Assembly (NCBI GenBank): GCA_902479065.1
Contig: CABSNM010000031.1
Location: 1-14,366, forward strand
Direction of reading: 5' to 3'
DNA from: an uncultured Collinsella sp.
Lineage (GTDB): Bacteria > Actinomycetota > Coriobacteriia > Coriobacteriales > Coriobacteriaceae
Length of the DNA: 14,366 nt
Shown: one piece after another, positions 1 to 8,036 of the stretch
Layout: the number at the start of each line of letters is the position of its first letter
How positions within the stretch are numbered: the stretch's first letter is position 1
Translations under genes and position numbers: made by a program
The notes under the pieces: model-generated
What the model was told of the DNA's origin: nothing
What the model saw: the letters and a program-made list of their open reading frames with translations, nothing else
Databases searched by the model: none

Positions 1-147
1 CGTGCACAGACTGTCGGTTCGACGTAGAAGCCTCAGCCGTAGCAACGGATTGCCCAGCGAGAGATCGCCGCGGGCGGATATTAAACTGCAAAGACGAGCG
101 TCGGTAAGACACGCCGAGGTCGCCGCGGACGGGCTGATATAGGGAGA
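1..147. other. Gene-free left edge
   Basis: No convincing gene is visible. The second forward frame is open from the window edge to a TAG at 140-142, giving 46 residues. It is rich in AGA and CGA arginine codons, which the real genes here avoid, so I do not call it. The reverse strand also has an open frame without a start. Because a rightward terminator follows at 148-186, this could be the 3' end or 3' UTR of a transcript that begins outside the window. No tRNA-like or other known RNA fold was recognised. Confidence 0.5.
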
Positions 148-186
148 GGGCCTGACCCCATATCGTTGGGGCCAGGCCCGATTTTG
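148..186 (+). terminator. Rho-independent terminator of an upstream transcript
   Basis: The left arm GGGCCTG (148-154) pairs with CAGGCCC (173-179), and inside it CCCC (156-159) pairs with GGGG (168-171) across an A-C mismatch. The loop is about eight bases. A short T run (ATTTTG) follows on the forward strand, while the reverse side has no T run. It therefore ends transcription coming from the left and also insulates the convergent acetyltransferase. Confidence 0.7.
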
Positions 187-238
187 CCTCTTGACAATGT
201 CCTGCTCATATTAAAAGGAACGTCCCTAACTGCCGGGT

Positions 239-880
239 TTAGGCTGTTAGATCGAGTTCGTAGAGGAAGCTTTCGCGCGGCATGTCGTGACGGCGCTCTT
301 CGCGGTTGGCGTGGTGCGTGGCCGTGCGCTTAAAGCCGTGCAGCTCGTAGAACTTCCACGAGCAGTTGGAGTCGGTGTACAGGTGCGCCCTCGTCGCTCC
401 AAGCGAGGACAGGTGCGAGACGGCGGCATCGAGCAGAACCGTGCCAACGCCCAGGCCATGGACATCGCGATCCACGGCAAGCAGCGTGACCTCGTTGTCG
501 TGCGGCAACGGGCTGCTCTCGAGCAGGCGGTTGTTGGTTCGGATGGTTGCGCGCACAAACGAGAGATACTCGGCGCACGCATCGGGCTCTAGCTCACGCA
601 TCTGCGATAGCAGCGCGCGTTCGGTATCCATCCAATGCTCGTTGATAGTGGCGCCGGAGCTCTGTCCCGCACGCGCGAGCGAAATGCCACGCGCCTGACC
701 GTCGATTACGGCAACCTGTGAAAACGTCGACGACGAAAGGCAATAGGCGAGGTCGCACGCGGCCTCAAGGCGGTTGTACTCATCGTTATCCGAATTGTTA
801 TGCCAAAGCTGCTGCAGAATCAGCGCGATGGCGTCGAAGTCTTCGGTATCAAACGGTCGGTAGAGAACCCGCGAGACCAT
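239..880 (-). CDS. GNAT-family N-acetyltransferase
   Basis: A 213-residue cytosolic protein predicted to transfer an acetyl group from acetyl-CoA to an amine; the acceptor cannot be told. The GNAT core lies in the C-terminal half. Motif A, the pyrophosphate-binding loop, reads DVHGLGVGTVLL at about residues 139-150. Motif B follows with a tyrosine/phenylalanine pair at about 165-185 (LYTDSNCSWKFYELHGF), the usual end of a GNAT fold. The N-terminal 60 residues look like the usual first strand and helices, and residues 70-125 form a less conserved, mostly helical insert that may shape the acceptor site. The start ATG at 880 is preceded by a good Shine-Dalgarno (AAAGAGG, about 4 nt away). It is divergent from purH across 277 bp and stands alone. 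Family assignment is firm; substrate is unknown. Confidence 0.88.
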   Translation of the reverse strand: MVSRVLYRPFDTEDFDAIALILQQLWHNNSDNDEYNRLEAACDLAYCLSSSTFSQVAVIDGQARGISLARAGQSSGATINEHWMDTERALLSQMRELEPDACAEYLSFVRATIRTNNRLLESSPLPHDNEVTLLAVDRDVHGLGVGTVLLDAAVSHLSSLGATRAHLYTDSNCSWKFYELHGFKRTATHHANREERRHDMPRESFLYELDLTA

Positions 881-940
881 GGTGCCTCTTTCTTTTGCGG
901 ATGCATATCGAGCACAGTTCTACCACGCCATTGGCATCTA

Positions 941-946
941 ATTATG
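941..946 (-). promoter_or_regulatory. Candidate -10 box for the acetyltransferase
   Basis: CATAAT on the reverse strand lies about 60 bases before the acetyltransferase start, a spacing similar to the -10-like boxes before uppP and pcrA. No clear -35 hexamer accompanies it, so this is tentative. Confidence 0.25.
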
Positions 947-1041
947 GTGCCCCTGTGTTCCATGAACTCACCGTGCCCGGTGCCATGCCCATCCCCTCCG
1001 CTCGCAAACTTTTTCTGCACATGCGCCCGTTGCGGGGTGCA

Positions 1042-1059
1042 TCGATGCGCTCGATGCGC
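1042..1059 (+). repeat. Tandem 9-mer repeat in the purH upstream region
   Basis: The 9-mer TCGATGCGC occurs twice back to back, immediately before the AT-rich stretch TACATTAAAT (1060-1069). It lies about 100 bases before the purH start, where an operator or promoter would be expected. It could be a regulator site or chance in GC-rich DNA. Confidence 0.4.
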
Positions 1060-1157
1060 TACATTAAATCAGTATTTTCAATGCCGCTGCGCGAGCGCTG
1101 CAGATCGACGTATCACCGACTCACAGAGCACGGCGGCGTACCAGACAGGAGGACTGC

Positions 1158-2765
1158 ATGGGATCTGATGTGAAGATCGCACGCGCGTTGATCTCGGTTA
1201 CCGATAAGACGGGCGTCGTCGATTTCGCACGGACGCTGGTTGACGACTTTGGCGTCGAGATCATCTCTACGGGCGGCACGGCTCGTGCCATCGAGGACGC
1301 GGGCGTTCCCGTAACCCCCATCGAGGAGTTCACGGGCTATCCCGAGATGATGGACGGCCGCGTTAAGACCCTGCACCCCAAGGTTCATGGCGCGCTGCTG
1401 GCCCGCCGCGATTCCGAGCAGCACATGCAGGAGGCGGCTCAGCACGGCATTAAGCTGATCGACCTGGTCGTCGTCAACCTGTACGAGTTCGAGAAGACCG
1501 TCGCCAACCCCGAGGTCACCTTCGCGGACGCCATCGAGCACATCGACATCGGTGGCCCCTCCATGCTGCGCTCTGCCGCCAAGAACGCCACGAGCGTTAC
1601 CGTCATTTCCGATCCGGCCGACTATGATGCCGTCCTGGCCGAGATGCACGAGACCGGTGGCTGCACCACGCTTTCCACCCGTCGTCGCCTGCAGGTGAAG
1701 GTCTACCAGACCACCGCCGCCTACGACACGGCTATCTCCCGTTGGCTTGCCGCCCAGGCAAGCGACGTGGCGGACACCTCTGCCAAGCTCGAGATCTCGC
1801 TGGAGAAGGTCGACGACCTGCGCTATGGCGAGAACCCGCAGCAGAAGGCCACGGTCTATCGCTTTGCCGAGGGTTGCGAGAACACCGCGAGCTCGCAGTT
1901 CCCGCTCGTGGGCTCCGAGCAGATCCAGGGCAAGCCGCTCAGCTACAACAACTATCTGGATGCCGACGCCGCCTGGAACCTGGTCCGTGAGTTCGACGAG
2001 CCGGCCTGCGTAATCCTCAAGCACCAGAACCCCTGCGGTTCCGCCGTTGCCGAGGACATCACGGCTGCCTACGACCGCGCTTTTGCCTGCGATCCCAAGA
2101 GCGCCTTCGGCGGCATCATCGCCTGCAACCGCGAGGTTCCCTTGGATCTGGTTGAGCACTTTGCCGATCAGAACAAGCAGTTCGTCGAGGTCATCATCGC
2201 CCCGAGCTACACCGCCGAGGCGCTCGAGCGCATGGCCAAGCGCCCCAACCTGCGCGTGTTGGCGACCGGCGGCGTGGACCACGGCGCTCAGGTGGAGCTG
2301 CGCTCCGTCGACGGCGGCATGCTGGTGCAGGAGGTCGACCACGTGACCGAGGATCCCGCGACCTTTACGTTCCCCACCGACCGCAAGCCCACCGACGCCG
2401 AGATGGCCGAGCTCGAGTTTGCCTGGAAGGTCTGCAAGGGCGTTAAGTCCAACGCCATCCTGGTCTCCAAGGGTAAGGCCGGCATTGGCATGGGCCCGGG
2501 TCAGCCTAACCGCGTTGACTCTGCGCTACTTGCCTGCGAGCGCGCCGAGGACTTCTGCGAGCGCGAGGGCGTGGAGAAGGGCGGCTTTGCCTGTGCAAGC
2601 GACGCGTTCTTCCCGTTCCGCGACAACGTCGACGTGCTTGCTGCACACGGCGTGACCTGCATCATCCAGCCCGGCGGCTCCAAGCGCGACGACGAAAGCA
2701 TCCAGGCTTGCAACGAGCACAATATTGCTATGGTCTTTACCGGCGCCCGCCACTTCCGCCACTAA
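1158..2765 (+). CDS. purH: Bifunctional AICAR formyltransferase / IMP cyclohydrolase
   Basis: Catalyses the last two steps of de novo purine synthesis: formylation of AICAR with 10-formyl-tetrahydrofolate, then ring closure to IMP. At 535 residues it matches the usual PurH length of 510-535. The N-terminal cyclohydrolase domain (about 1-200) opens with ALISVTDKTG, followed by IISTGGTARAI and the MMDGRVKTLHPKVHGALL signature. The C-terminal formyltransferase domain (about 200-520) carries the catalytic KHQNPCG motif, with Lys288 and His289, and the late GGSKRDDESIQACNEH segment. The ATG at 1158 has a textbook AGGAGG at 1147-1152, five bases away. It stands alone, unlike the purine operons of many Firmicutes, and is closed by its own terminator at 2795-2830. 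No frameshift or missing key residue was seen. Confidence 0.98.
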   Translation: MGSDVKIARALISVTDKTGVVDFARTLVDDFGVEIISTGGTARAIEDAGVPVTPIEEFTGYPEMMDGRVKTLHPKVHGALLARRDSEQHMQEAAQHGIKLIDLVVVNLYEFEKTVANPEVTFADAIEHIDIGGPSMLRSAAKNATSVTVISDPADYDAVLAEMHETGGCTTLSTRRRLQVKVYQTTAAYDTAISRWLAAQASDVADTSAKLEISLEKVDDLRYGENPQQKATVYRFAEGCENTASSQFPLVGSEQIQGKPLSYNNYLDADAAWNLVREFDEPACVILKHQNPCGSAVAEDITAAYDRAFACDPKSAFGGIIACNREVPLDLVEHFADQNKQFVEVIIAPSYTAEALERMAKRPNLRVLATGGVDHGAQVELRSVDGGMLVQEVDHVTEDPATFTFPTDRKPTDAEMAELEFAWKVCKGVKSNAILVSKGKAGIGMGPGQPNRVDSALLACERAEDFCEREGVEKGGFACASDAFFPFRDNVDVLAAHGVTCIIQPGGSKRDDESIQACNEHNIAMVFTGARHFRH

Positions 2766-2794
2766 GTTCCGCCTTGGGACAAAATAATCTCCGC

Positions 2795-2830
2795 AAAAGA
2801 CGGCTGCTCCGTTTGGAGGGCCGTCTTTTT
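2795..2830 (+). terminator. Rho-independent terminator of purH
   Basis: The arms AAAAGACGGC (2795-2804) and GCCGTCTTTT (2820-2829) pair perfectly. An inner CTCC/GGAG stem closes around a GTTT loop. The T run forms part of the right arm, and the mirrored A run on the left could let it act on both strands. Confidence 0.9.
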
Positions 2831-2832
2831 GG

Positions 2833-2838
2833 TATAAG
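2833..2838 (+). promoter_or_regulatory. Candidate -10 box overlapping the start region of the next gene
   Basis: TATAAG sits just after the purH terminator. If used, transcription would begin near 2845, making the ATG at 2847 leaderless or favouring the ATG at 2871. No good -35 is seen at normal spacing, so the call is weak. Confidence 0.25.
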
Positions 2839-2846
2839 AGGACGGA

Positions 2847-3581
2847 ATGACTAACACGAAAGGTATGACCATGCCCCAGATTGATGATGCCGAGCTGTTT
2901 GGCAATGCCGAGGATCAGCGTGCGTACGAGGACTTTTGCGCCAATCAGGAGGCGGTCGAGAAGTTTACGCTCGACAAGCCCGCGCTTGTCTGCCGTTGGC
3001 GCATGTCCAATAAAAAGGTGCCCATGCTCAACCGCCACATTCGCGCACTGTCCGAGCGCCTGGTGCAGGGCGAGCCGCTTACCCATAACATGCTCAGCTG
3101 GGCCAAACAGCACGTTGAGTGGTCGCTTGCCGAGGGCGATTACACTGCGCACGACGGCGTACTCATGCTGGTGATCGACATCAACGGCAACGCCGCCATG
3201 ACGGTGGGGGAGTACGAGCCGCTCGCCGATACGTCGGCCAAGGCGCTGCGTGCCCGTTCCGCCGAGGCCCGCTCCGAGGCCGACGAGACCGGCGTGGCGC
3301 CCGAGTTGCTCGCCGCCGTCAACAACGGCGAGCTTGCCTTTGTGGCGCCGGCGGACGAGTGCCTGTGCGGCACGGCGACGCTCATCGAGCAGCTCGCCCA
3401 GACCAAGGGCATCCCGGTCACGCGCGTAGACATTCCCGCGCAACTCAAGGGCGCGCTGTTCCTGGTGAGCGACGAGCACGGCGTGGTTCCCGCAACCGAG
3501 ACGGACGCTGCGGAGGCCGACGCCGCCACGGTCGCCTTCTTCGCCGAAGGCTACGAAAAGCTCCGTGCCCGCCGCTCCTAA
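2847..3581 (+). CDS. Conserved-looking cytosolic protein of unknown function
   Basis: A 244-residue acidic, alanine-rich protein with no signal peptide or membrane segment. Codon use matches its neighbours, so it is a real gene. I do not recognise the family with confidence. The C-terminal part (about residues 150-225) vaguely recalls the late region of fold-type IV (class IV) aminotransferases: a P-x-x-x-C-L-x-G-T segment, then a helix and a GIPVTRVDI strand. I cannot find the catalytic lysine, so this is only a lead. Start choice is open. ATG 2847 has AAGAGG at 2836-2841, five bases away; ATG 2871 has GAAAGG at 2858-2863, seven bases away, and would give a 236-residue protein. It lies between the purH terminator and a convergent PucR gene whose stop is 18 bp away, so it appears to be a single-gene unit. 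Confidence 0.85.
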   Translation: MTNTKGMTMPQIDDAELFGNAEDQRAYEDFCANQEAVEKFTLDKPALVCRWRMSNKKVPMLNRHIRALSERLVQGEPLTHNMLSWAKQHVEWSLAEGDYTAHDGVLMLVIDINGNAAMTVGEYEPLADTSAKALRARSAEARSEADETGVAPELLAAVNNGELAFVAPADECLCGTATLIEQLAQTKGIPVTRVDIPAQLKGALFLVSDEHGVVPATETDAAEADAATVAFFAEGYEKLRARRS

Positions 3582-3599
3582 CCTCAAGGCGGGGTGGGC

Positions 3600-4781
3600 T
3601 TACTGAAGTGAGCGAGCGCGTTCGATGGCGTAGGCGAGCGACAGCTGCTCCATCTCCGGGGCGCATTTGTAGCTCAGTCCGGTGAGAGCTGTCACCTTAT
3701 CGAGGCGATATCGAATTGTGTTCGGGTGCTGGCCAGTCTGCTTGGCGGTTTGCTCGATACGTCGGTCGTTCTCGATGAATGCGGCGAGCGTTGATTCCAG
3801 TTCGCTGCCATGCTCGCTGTCGTGCTCGCGTATCGGCGAGAGAATCGCCTCCGAGAACGATCGCATCTCCGGGGTTTCCGCAAAAGGCATCACGGTTCTC
3901 AGGATGCCGAGCTGCGTATAGCGGACGGGACCCTCGGCTCGTTGACAAGATAGGCGCTGTGCGTAAATCGCCTGCGAGATCGCCTGCGCCACCGCCTCGT
4001 CTCCAAACAGAATATCGCTGATGCCGAGCCCTTCCGCTCCGCCATCGATGCCGCTAGCCTCGATGAGCTCCGTGAGCGCCTGCACGATTCGCTCCACATC
4101 GAGCGTCTGCTCCGAGTCGCTTGTCGCTACGAATAGCAATCCTCCGTCATAGGGTGCCAGCATGTTGTGGCATCCGGCGAGGGTCGATTTTGCACAGAGA
4201 CGTTCGATTTGCAAAAACGTACGCGGGTCGAGGGGCTCTGCAAACGATGCGAACAGGGCGACCGCTTCGTCCAGAAATGACGGGTTGAGGCCTCGGATGC
4301 GTCGGCAGATGGACTCGGGCGATACGTCTGTCCTCAGGGCATCGATCTCGCGCTGTGCGAAGTCGATGGACGCGAGCTGCTCGATATGCCGTTTGACCTC
4401 ATAGATGACGCTGTCAAAGAACAGTGAGTCGTCGGTCGTGAGAAAGACCGGGTAGTGCCGCGCGTTGGCGTAGCGGATGGCTTGGTCGGGAATCGGGATA
4501 TGCAGGACGTTTTTGATGATAAGACCGCTCGTTCCCTTGGCGACGAGGTATTTCACGGCTTCAGTGATGAGGTATGGGTCGTCCTTCGCATAGAGGAAGG
4601 TGCTGAGGACGATTTCGTCTGAGCTGAAGTTGGCGCGCTGGTACTTGTTCTTGAGGCCGGGCATAAGTTCATAATCGAGGATCCCGACGCCAGAGACGGC
4701 ACGCGAGACGCCATCGCTGCCGGCGATTAGACGGACCGACCCCTCATATTCCAGTGAGAAGTCCGAGATGGTGTATAGCAT
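3600..4781 (-). CDS. PucR-family transcriptional regulator
   Basis: A DNA-binding activator of 393 residues. The N-terminal half (about 1-120) matches the PucR ligand-sensing domain: it starts MLYTISDFSLEYEG and runs into a repeated hydrophobic pattern including STFLYAKDDPYL and GTSGLIIKN. A middle region (about 150-300) is the poorly conserved linker typical of the CdaR/PucR group. The C-terminus (about 325-385) is the HTH_30 helix-turn-helix, with IEQTAKQTGQHPNTIRYRL. The frame stays open to a GTG at 4802, but ATG 4781 has a good Shine-Dalgarno (AAGGTGA, 4787-4793 on the reverse strand, five bases away) and gives the family's normal N-terminus, so I chose it. It is divergent from the cyclodeaminase and aminotransferase genes across 214 bp and most likely controls them. 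PucR relatives sense purine-breakdown products, GABA or other nitrogen sources; the ligand here is unknown. Confidence 0.93.
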   Translation of the reverse strand: MLYTISDFSLEYEGSVRLIAGSDGVSRAVSGVGILDYELMPGLKNKYQRANFSSDEIVLSTFLYAKDDPYLITEAVKYLVAKGTSGLIIKNVLHIPIPDQAIRYANARHYPVFLTTDDSLFFDSVIYEVKRHIEQLASIDFAQREIDALRTDVSPESICRRIRGLNPSFLDEAVALFASFAEPLDPRTFLQIERLCAKSTLAGCHNMLAPYDGGLLFVATSDSEQTLDVERIVQALTELIEASGIDGGAEGLGISDILFGDEAVAQAISQAIYAQRLSCQRAEGPVRYTQLGILRTVMPFAETPEMRSFSEAILSPIREHDSEHGSELESTLAAFIENDRRIEQTAKQTGQHPNTIRYRLDKVTALTGLSYKCAPEMEQLSLAYAIERARSLQ

Positions 4782-4786
4782 CAACA

Positions 4787-4793
4787 TCACCTT
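4787..4793 (-). promoter_or_regulatory. Ribosome binding site that sets the PucR start
   Basis: AAGGTGA on the reverse strand lies five bases before ATG 4781. The upstream alternatives, GTG 4802 and ATG 4787, have no comparable site, so this decides the start. Confidence 0.6.
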
Positions 4794-4902
4794 GTAAATC
4801 ACTACAATAAGTACAGGTATAAATAGGATAATCGCACATCCGTATGCCGTTGATGCGGGAAATAGTTCAAATACCTGCTGATAGAACGAAAAATCAGATT
4901 GA

Positions 4903-4918
4903 GAATCGTTGTAGATTC
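4903..4918. promoter_or_regulatory. Inverted repeat, possible PucR operator
   Basis: GAATC (4903-4907) and GATTC (4914-4918) are perfect inverted half-sites separated by six bases. They sit in the AT-rich gap between the regulator and the enzymes it probably controls, upstream of the candidate promoter at 4935-4963, as expected for an activator site. The half-sites are short and chance is possible. Confidence 0.35.
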
Positions 4919-4934
4919 CAACAAGAAATGATCC

Positions 4935-4963
4935 TTGGCGGCATCGTTACTAAACCGTACAGT
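4935..4963 (+). promoter_or_regulatory. Candidate promoter for the cyclodeaminase-aminotransferase unit
   Basis: TTGGCG (4935-4940) and TACAGT (4958-4963) are 17 bases apart. Each matches four of six bases of the sigma-70 consensus, which fits a weak promoter that needs an activator. Confidence 0.3.
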
Positions 4964-4995
4964 GAGGCAACGTAAAGCTTTCGCTGAGAGGAGCG

Positions 4996-6030
4996 ATGAT
5001 GGGGCAGATGGTGGTGCTTTCGGCCGAGGAAGTTTCCAAGGTGCTGACGATTGAGGATGCAATCGCTGCCGTGGAGGAGGCATATCGCCAGAAGGCAACG
5101 GGCAAGGGCGTTGCGTGGCCGATGGTATATGAGCAGTTCGAGCCCGGCGTGGCCGATATGGATATCCGCTCGGGCGAGTTGGCGGGAAGCGGCCTCTTCG
5201 GTCTCAAGCTCACTGCTTGGTTCTCTCAGAATTCCAAAAAGGGGCTGCCCGAGATCTTTGGCACCACGCTGCTGTGCGACAGCGCGACGGGAGAGCCGTT
5301 GGCGCTGCTCAATGCCTCCGCCGTCACTGGACTTCGCACCGGTGCCGCCGCTGCGCTCGGTGCCAAGTGGCTGGCTCGGGCGGATGCGTCCAAACTGCTT
5401 GTTGCGGGTGCCGGCCACATGAGCATCTATATGGTGGCGGGCGTGCTCACCGCCTGTCCCAAAGTGAGCGAGGTCAAGGTGTGGGAGCCAGTTTCCGATG
5501 CCGCGCCCGAGGCCCGCGTCGAGCGCATGCGAGACGAGGTCGCCCATATCTTGGGCGCCTGCGAGCATGCTCGCGAGGCATCCACCTATTCCATCGAGGC
5601 GACGGCCGACGGCCAAGGCGCCGCGGCAGAGGCCGACATCATCGTGACGATCACGCCGGCGACCAAGCCCATCATTCCCGATTCATGGGTGCGTCCTGGT
5701 ACGCATATCTCCTGCGTCGGTGCCGACATGCCCGGCAAGCAGGAGCTCGCCTCGGCGCTTGTCGCCCGTGCCGCTGTTTACGTCGACGATCGCGAGCAAT
5801 CCGTCGCGTCCGGTGAGCTGGAGATTCCGGTTGCCGAGGGTGTCATCACGCCCGAGGACATCAGAGCGGAGCTCGGCGAAGTCATCGCCGGCATGGCTAC
5901 GGGGCGTTCGGATGACGAGCAGGTGACGGTGTTCGATACGTCGGGCATCGCCGTTCAGGACCTTTCGGCATCGAAAATCGCCTACGACCGCGCCATTGAG
6001 GCGGGGCTGGGCACCGTGGTGGAACTGTAA
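4996..6030 (+). CDS. Ornithine cyclodeaminase / mu-crystallin family protein
   Basis: A 344-residue NAD(P)-dependent enzyme family that includes ornithine cyclodeaminase, alanine dehydrogenase of the archaeal type, ketimine reductases and the ectoine-use protein EutC; sequence alone does not fix which reaction is catalysed here. Family landmarks are present: the GLK lysine (Lys71), the TGLRTGAAAA segment with Arg114, a Rossmann glycine loop VAGAGHM at 136-142, Asp244 in SCVGADMPGKQEL at the expected catalytic-loop position, and the closing FDTSGIAVQDLSASKIAY block. The glycine loop has Ser where family members usually have Ala (GxGxxA), a mild change. ATG 4999 is a better-spaced alternative to 4996, because AGGAG at 4989-4993 lies only two bases from 4996 and five from 4999. 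It is followed by the aminotransferase after 24 bp, in one operon, divergent from PucR. A role in breakdown or interconversion of a basic or unusual amino acid is inferred. Confidence 0.93.
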   Translation: MMGQMVVLSAEEVSKVLTIEDAIAAVEEAYRQKATGKGVAWPMVYEQFEPGVADMDIRSGELAGSGLFGLKLTAWFSQNSKKGLPEIFGTTLLCDSATGEPLALLNASAVTGLRTGAAAALGAKWLARADASKLLVAGAGHMSIYMVAGVLTACPKVSEVKVWEPVSDAAPEARVERMRDEVAHILGACEHAREASTYSIEATADGQGAAAEADIIVTITPATKPIIPDSWVRPGTHISCVGADMPGKQELASALVARAAVYVDDREQSVASGELEIPVAEGVITPEDIRAELGEVIAGMATGRSDDEQVTVFDTSGIAVQDLSASKIAYDRAIEAGLGTVVEL

Positions 6031-6054
6031 GAAAGTCAAGGAAAGGAAACGACA

Positions 6055-7185
6055 ATGCAGATCAAGGATTTCGCCGTCGAGCAGTGGATGAACGAGTGGG
6101 AGACCAAGTGCACCCACAACGTTGCGGAGACGTGCGTCTACTCCCTCACGCTCGACCAGCTGTTCGAGCTTACGAACACCGACAAGAAGGCGTGGCTCGA
6201 TAGCCTGTGCTCGCGCCGATTCACCTACGGAGACATCGAGGGGCAGCCCGGCTTCCTCGAGGGGGTCGCGCGTCTCTATAAGACGGTCGAGCCCGGGCAT
6301 ATTGTGCCCACGCACGGCGCGACCGGTGCCAACTCCCTGGTTATTTCCACGCTCGTCGAACCGGGCGATCACGTAGTCTCCGTCAAGCCCACCTACCAGC
6401 AGCTTTACTCGATTCCCGAGATGTGCGGCGCGAAGGTCGATATCCTTCAGCTCGATCGCAAGAACGGCTACCACGTCGACGTCGACGCGCTCGATGCTCT
6501 GGTGACCGACGATACCAAGCTCATCTGCATCAATAACCCGGACAACCCCACGGGCGCCCTGCTCGACACCGATACGCTCAAGGCGATTGTCGAGGTCGCA
6601 CGCAAACACGACGCGTGGGTGCTCTGCGACGAGGTCTACCGTCTGCTTACTCAGACGGATGAGTACTCCGAGTCCGTGATCGACCTGTACGACAAGGCCA
6701 TCGTCACCGCATCCATGTCCAAGGTCTGGTCGTTCGCCGGCCTGCGTCTGGGCTGGGCGGTCACCAAGAGCCCGGAGCTCCGTCGCGCGCTGCTCTCGCA
6801 TCGTGACTACAACCTGATTTCCGCTGGCATATTCAGCGAGACGGTGGCGGAGCTGATTCTGGGCAACGCTTCCGTGATCCTTGAGCGCAGCCGTCGCATC
6901 GTCCGTCAGAACCTTGCTGTTCTGGAGAAGTGGGTCGAGAGCGAGCCGCACCTGTCGTTCGTCAAGCCCGAGGCGGGTACCACCGCGCTCGTGTATTACG
7001 ACTACGACATCGATTCCAGGACGTTCTGCATCGACATGATTAAGAAGTCCGGCGCGCTCGTCACTCCGGGCGATTGCTTCGAGGAGCCCAAGAGCATGCG
7101 CATCGGCTATGCATACTCCGATAACACCGACGACCTGCAGAAGGGCCTGGATGCCATCTCCGCGTACATGCGTACGCTCGAGTAG
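6055..7185 (+). CDS. PLP-dependent class I/II aminotransferase
   Basis: A 376-residue fold-type I enzyme, predicted to move an amino group between an amino acid and a 2-oxo acid using pyridoxal phosphate in the cytosol. Visible landmarks are NNPDNPTG near residue 160, the PLP-nitrogen aspartate in CDEVYRLL (Asp192, with Tyr195), and the Schiff-base lysine in SMSKVWSFAGLRLGW (Lys223). The N-terminus (VEQWMNEWETKCTHNVAETC) is characteristic of a subgroup I recall as related to capreomycidine-synthase-like aminotransferases rather than to AspC. The start has GAAAGGAAA (6041-6049) a few bases before ATG 6055. It is co-transcribed with the cyclodeaminase-family gene, and a strong terminator follows at 7206-7243. 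The substrate is unknown. The pairing suggests that one enzyme makes or consumes the imine or keto product of the other. Confidence 0.95.
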   Translation: MQIKDFAVEQWMNEWETKCTHNVAETCVYSLTLDQLFELTNTDKKAWLDSLCSRRFTYGDIEGQPGFLEGVARLYKTVEPGHIVPTHGATGANSLVISTLVEPGDHVVSVKPTYQQLYSIPEMCGAKVDILQLDRKNGYHVDVDALDALVTDDTKLICINNPDNPTGALLDTDTLKAIVEVARKHDAWVLCDEVYRLLTQTDEYSESVIDLYDKAIVTASMSKVWSFAGLRLGWAVTKSPELRRALLSHRDYNLISAGIFSETVAELILGNASVILERSRRIVRQNLAVLEKWVESEPHLSFVKPEAGTTALVYYDYDIDSRTFCIDMIKKSGALVTPGDCFEEPKSMRIGYAYSDNTDDLQKGLDAISAYMRTLE

Positions 7186-7205
7186 AGACTCGTGGTCGAA
7201 GTGAT

Positions 7206-7243
7206 GGGGCCGATCGGTTTAGGACCGGTCGGCCCCTATTTTC
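7206..7243 (+). terminator. Rho-independent terminator of the aminotransferase operon
   Basis: A 13-bp stem, GGGGCCGATCGGT (7206-7218) with ACCGGTCGGCCCC (7224-7236), contains a single G-T wobble and a five-base loop. TATTTTC follows. Confidence 0.92.
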
Positions 7244-7311
7244 TCTCAAGACTACCGAACGCTTTTGTCACATTAGGTGCCCACGGGGTCGTATCGCTGC
7301 GACGCTGTGGG

Positions 7312-7317
7312 CATAAT
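7312..7317 (+). promoter_or_regulatory. Candidate -10 box for the two-component operon
   Basis: CATAAT lies 38 bases before the response-regulator start, in the context CATAATGG, which closely resembles GATAATGG before uppP. A matching -35 hexamer is not obvious at 16-18 bases. Confidence 0.35.
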
Positions 7318-7355
7318 GGTGTGAAAGGTGCAAGTTACGCGAAATGGGAGGACAC

Positions 7356-8027
7356 ATGGCGCTGATCTATGTCGTTGAGGACGACGAGCCCATTCGTCGT
7401 GAACTTATCGACATCCTTGCCCGCGCCGGGTTTGAAATCGAGGCCTGCGAATCGTTTGAGCATGTCTCGCGCGATATTCTCGCCACCGCGCCCGACCTGG
7501 TGCTGCTCGACCTCACGCTTCCCGTCAAGGACGGCCAGCATATCTGCCACGAGGTTCGCCGCGAATCCGAGGTCCCCATCATCGTCCTCACCTCGCGCAC
7601 GACCGAGATCGACGAGGTCATGGCCATGACGCTCGGCGCGGACGACTTTGTTCCCAAGCCCTATAGCGCGCGCGTGCTCGTGGCGCGCATCAACGCACTG
7701 CTGCGTCGCACCGCGGCGTCAGGCGAGCGCAGCACGCTCGTCCACAAGGGGCTGGAGCTCGACCTCGCCCGCTCTATGGTCACCAACACGGCGACCGGCG
7801 ACAGCACCGAGCTCACCAAAAATGAGCTGCGCATTCTCTCGCTGCTCCTGAGCCGCGCGGGCAAGATCGTCTCGCGCTCGGCCATCATGCAGGACCTGTG
7901 GGACTCCGACGCCTTCGTGGACGACAATACGCTCACCGTCAACATCAACCGCCTGCGCACCACGCTCGAAAAAATCGGCATCAAGGGGTATTTGACGACG
8001 CATCGCGGTCAAGGCTATTCGGTCTAG
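7356..8027 (+). CDS. OmpR/PhoB-type response regulator, BceR/GraR-like
   Basis: A 223-residue cytosolic transcription factor, the output half of a two-component system. The receiver domain (1-115) has the acidic pocket VVEDDEP, phosphoacceptor Asp52 in LLDLTLPVKDGQ, Thr79 in IVLTSR, and Lys101 in DDFVPKPY. The DNA-binding winged helix (about 130-223) ends with VNINRLRTTLEKIG and HRGQGYSV. The receiver signature VLTSRTTEIDEVMAM followed by LGADDFVPKPY recalls BceR/GraR regulators, which control responses to cell-wall-active peptides. The frame opens with ATG 7344, but ATG 7356 has GGGAGG (7346-7351) just upstream and yields the normal N-terminus MALIYVVEDD, so I prefer it. The kinase gene starts 9 bp after its stop. 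Confidence 0.95.
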   Translation: MALIYVVEDDEPIRRELIDILARAGFEIEACESFEHVSRDILATAPDLVLLDLTLPVKDGQHICHEVRRESEVPIIVLTSRTTEIDEVMAMTLGADDFVPKPYSARVLVARINALLRRTAASGERSTLVHKGLELDLARSMVTNTATGDSTELTKNELRILSLLLSRAGKIVSRSAIMQDLWDSDAFVDDNTLTVNINRLRTTLEKIGIKGYLTTHRGQGYSV

Positions 8028-8030
8028 GGG
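8026..8030 (+). promoter_or_regulatory. Kinase ribosome binding site overlapping the regulator stop
   Basis: AGGGG begins inside the TAG stop of the response regulator and lies six bases before the kinase ATG, implying translational coupling of the pair. Confidence 0.5.
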
Positions 8031-8036
8031 CCGGCT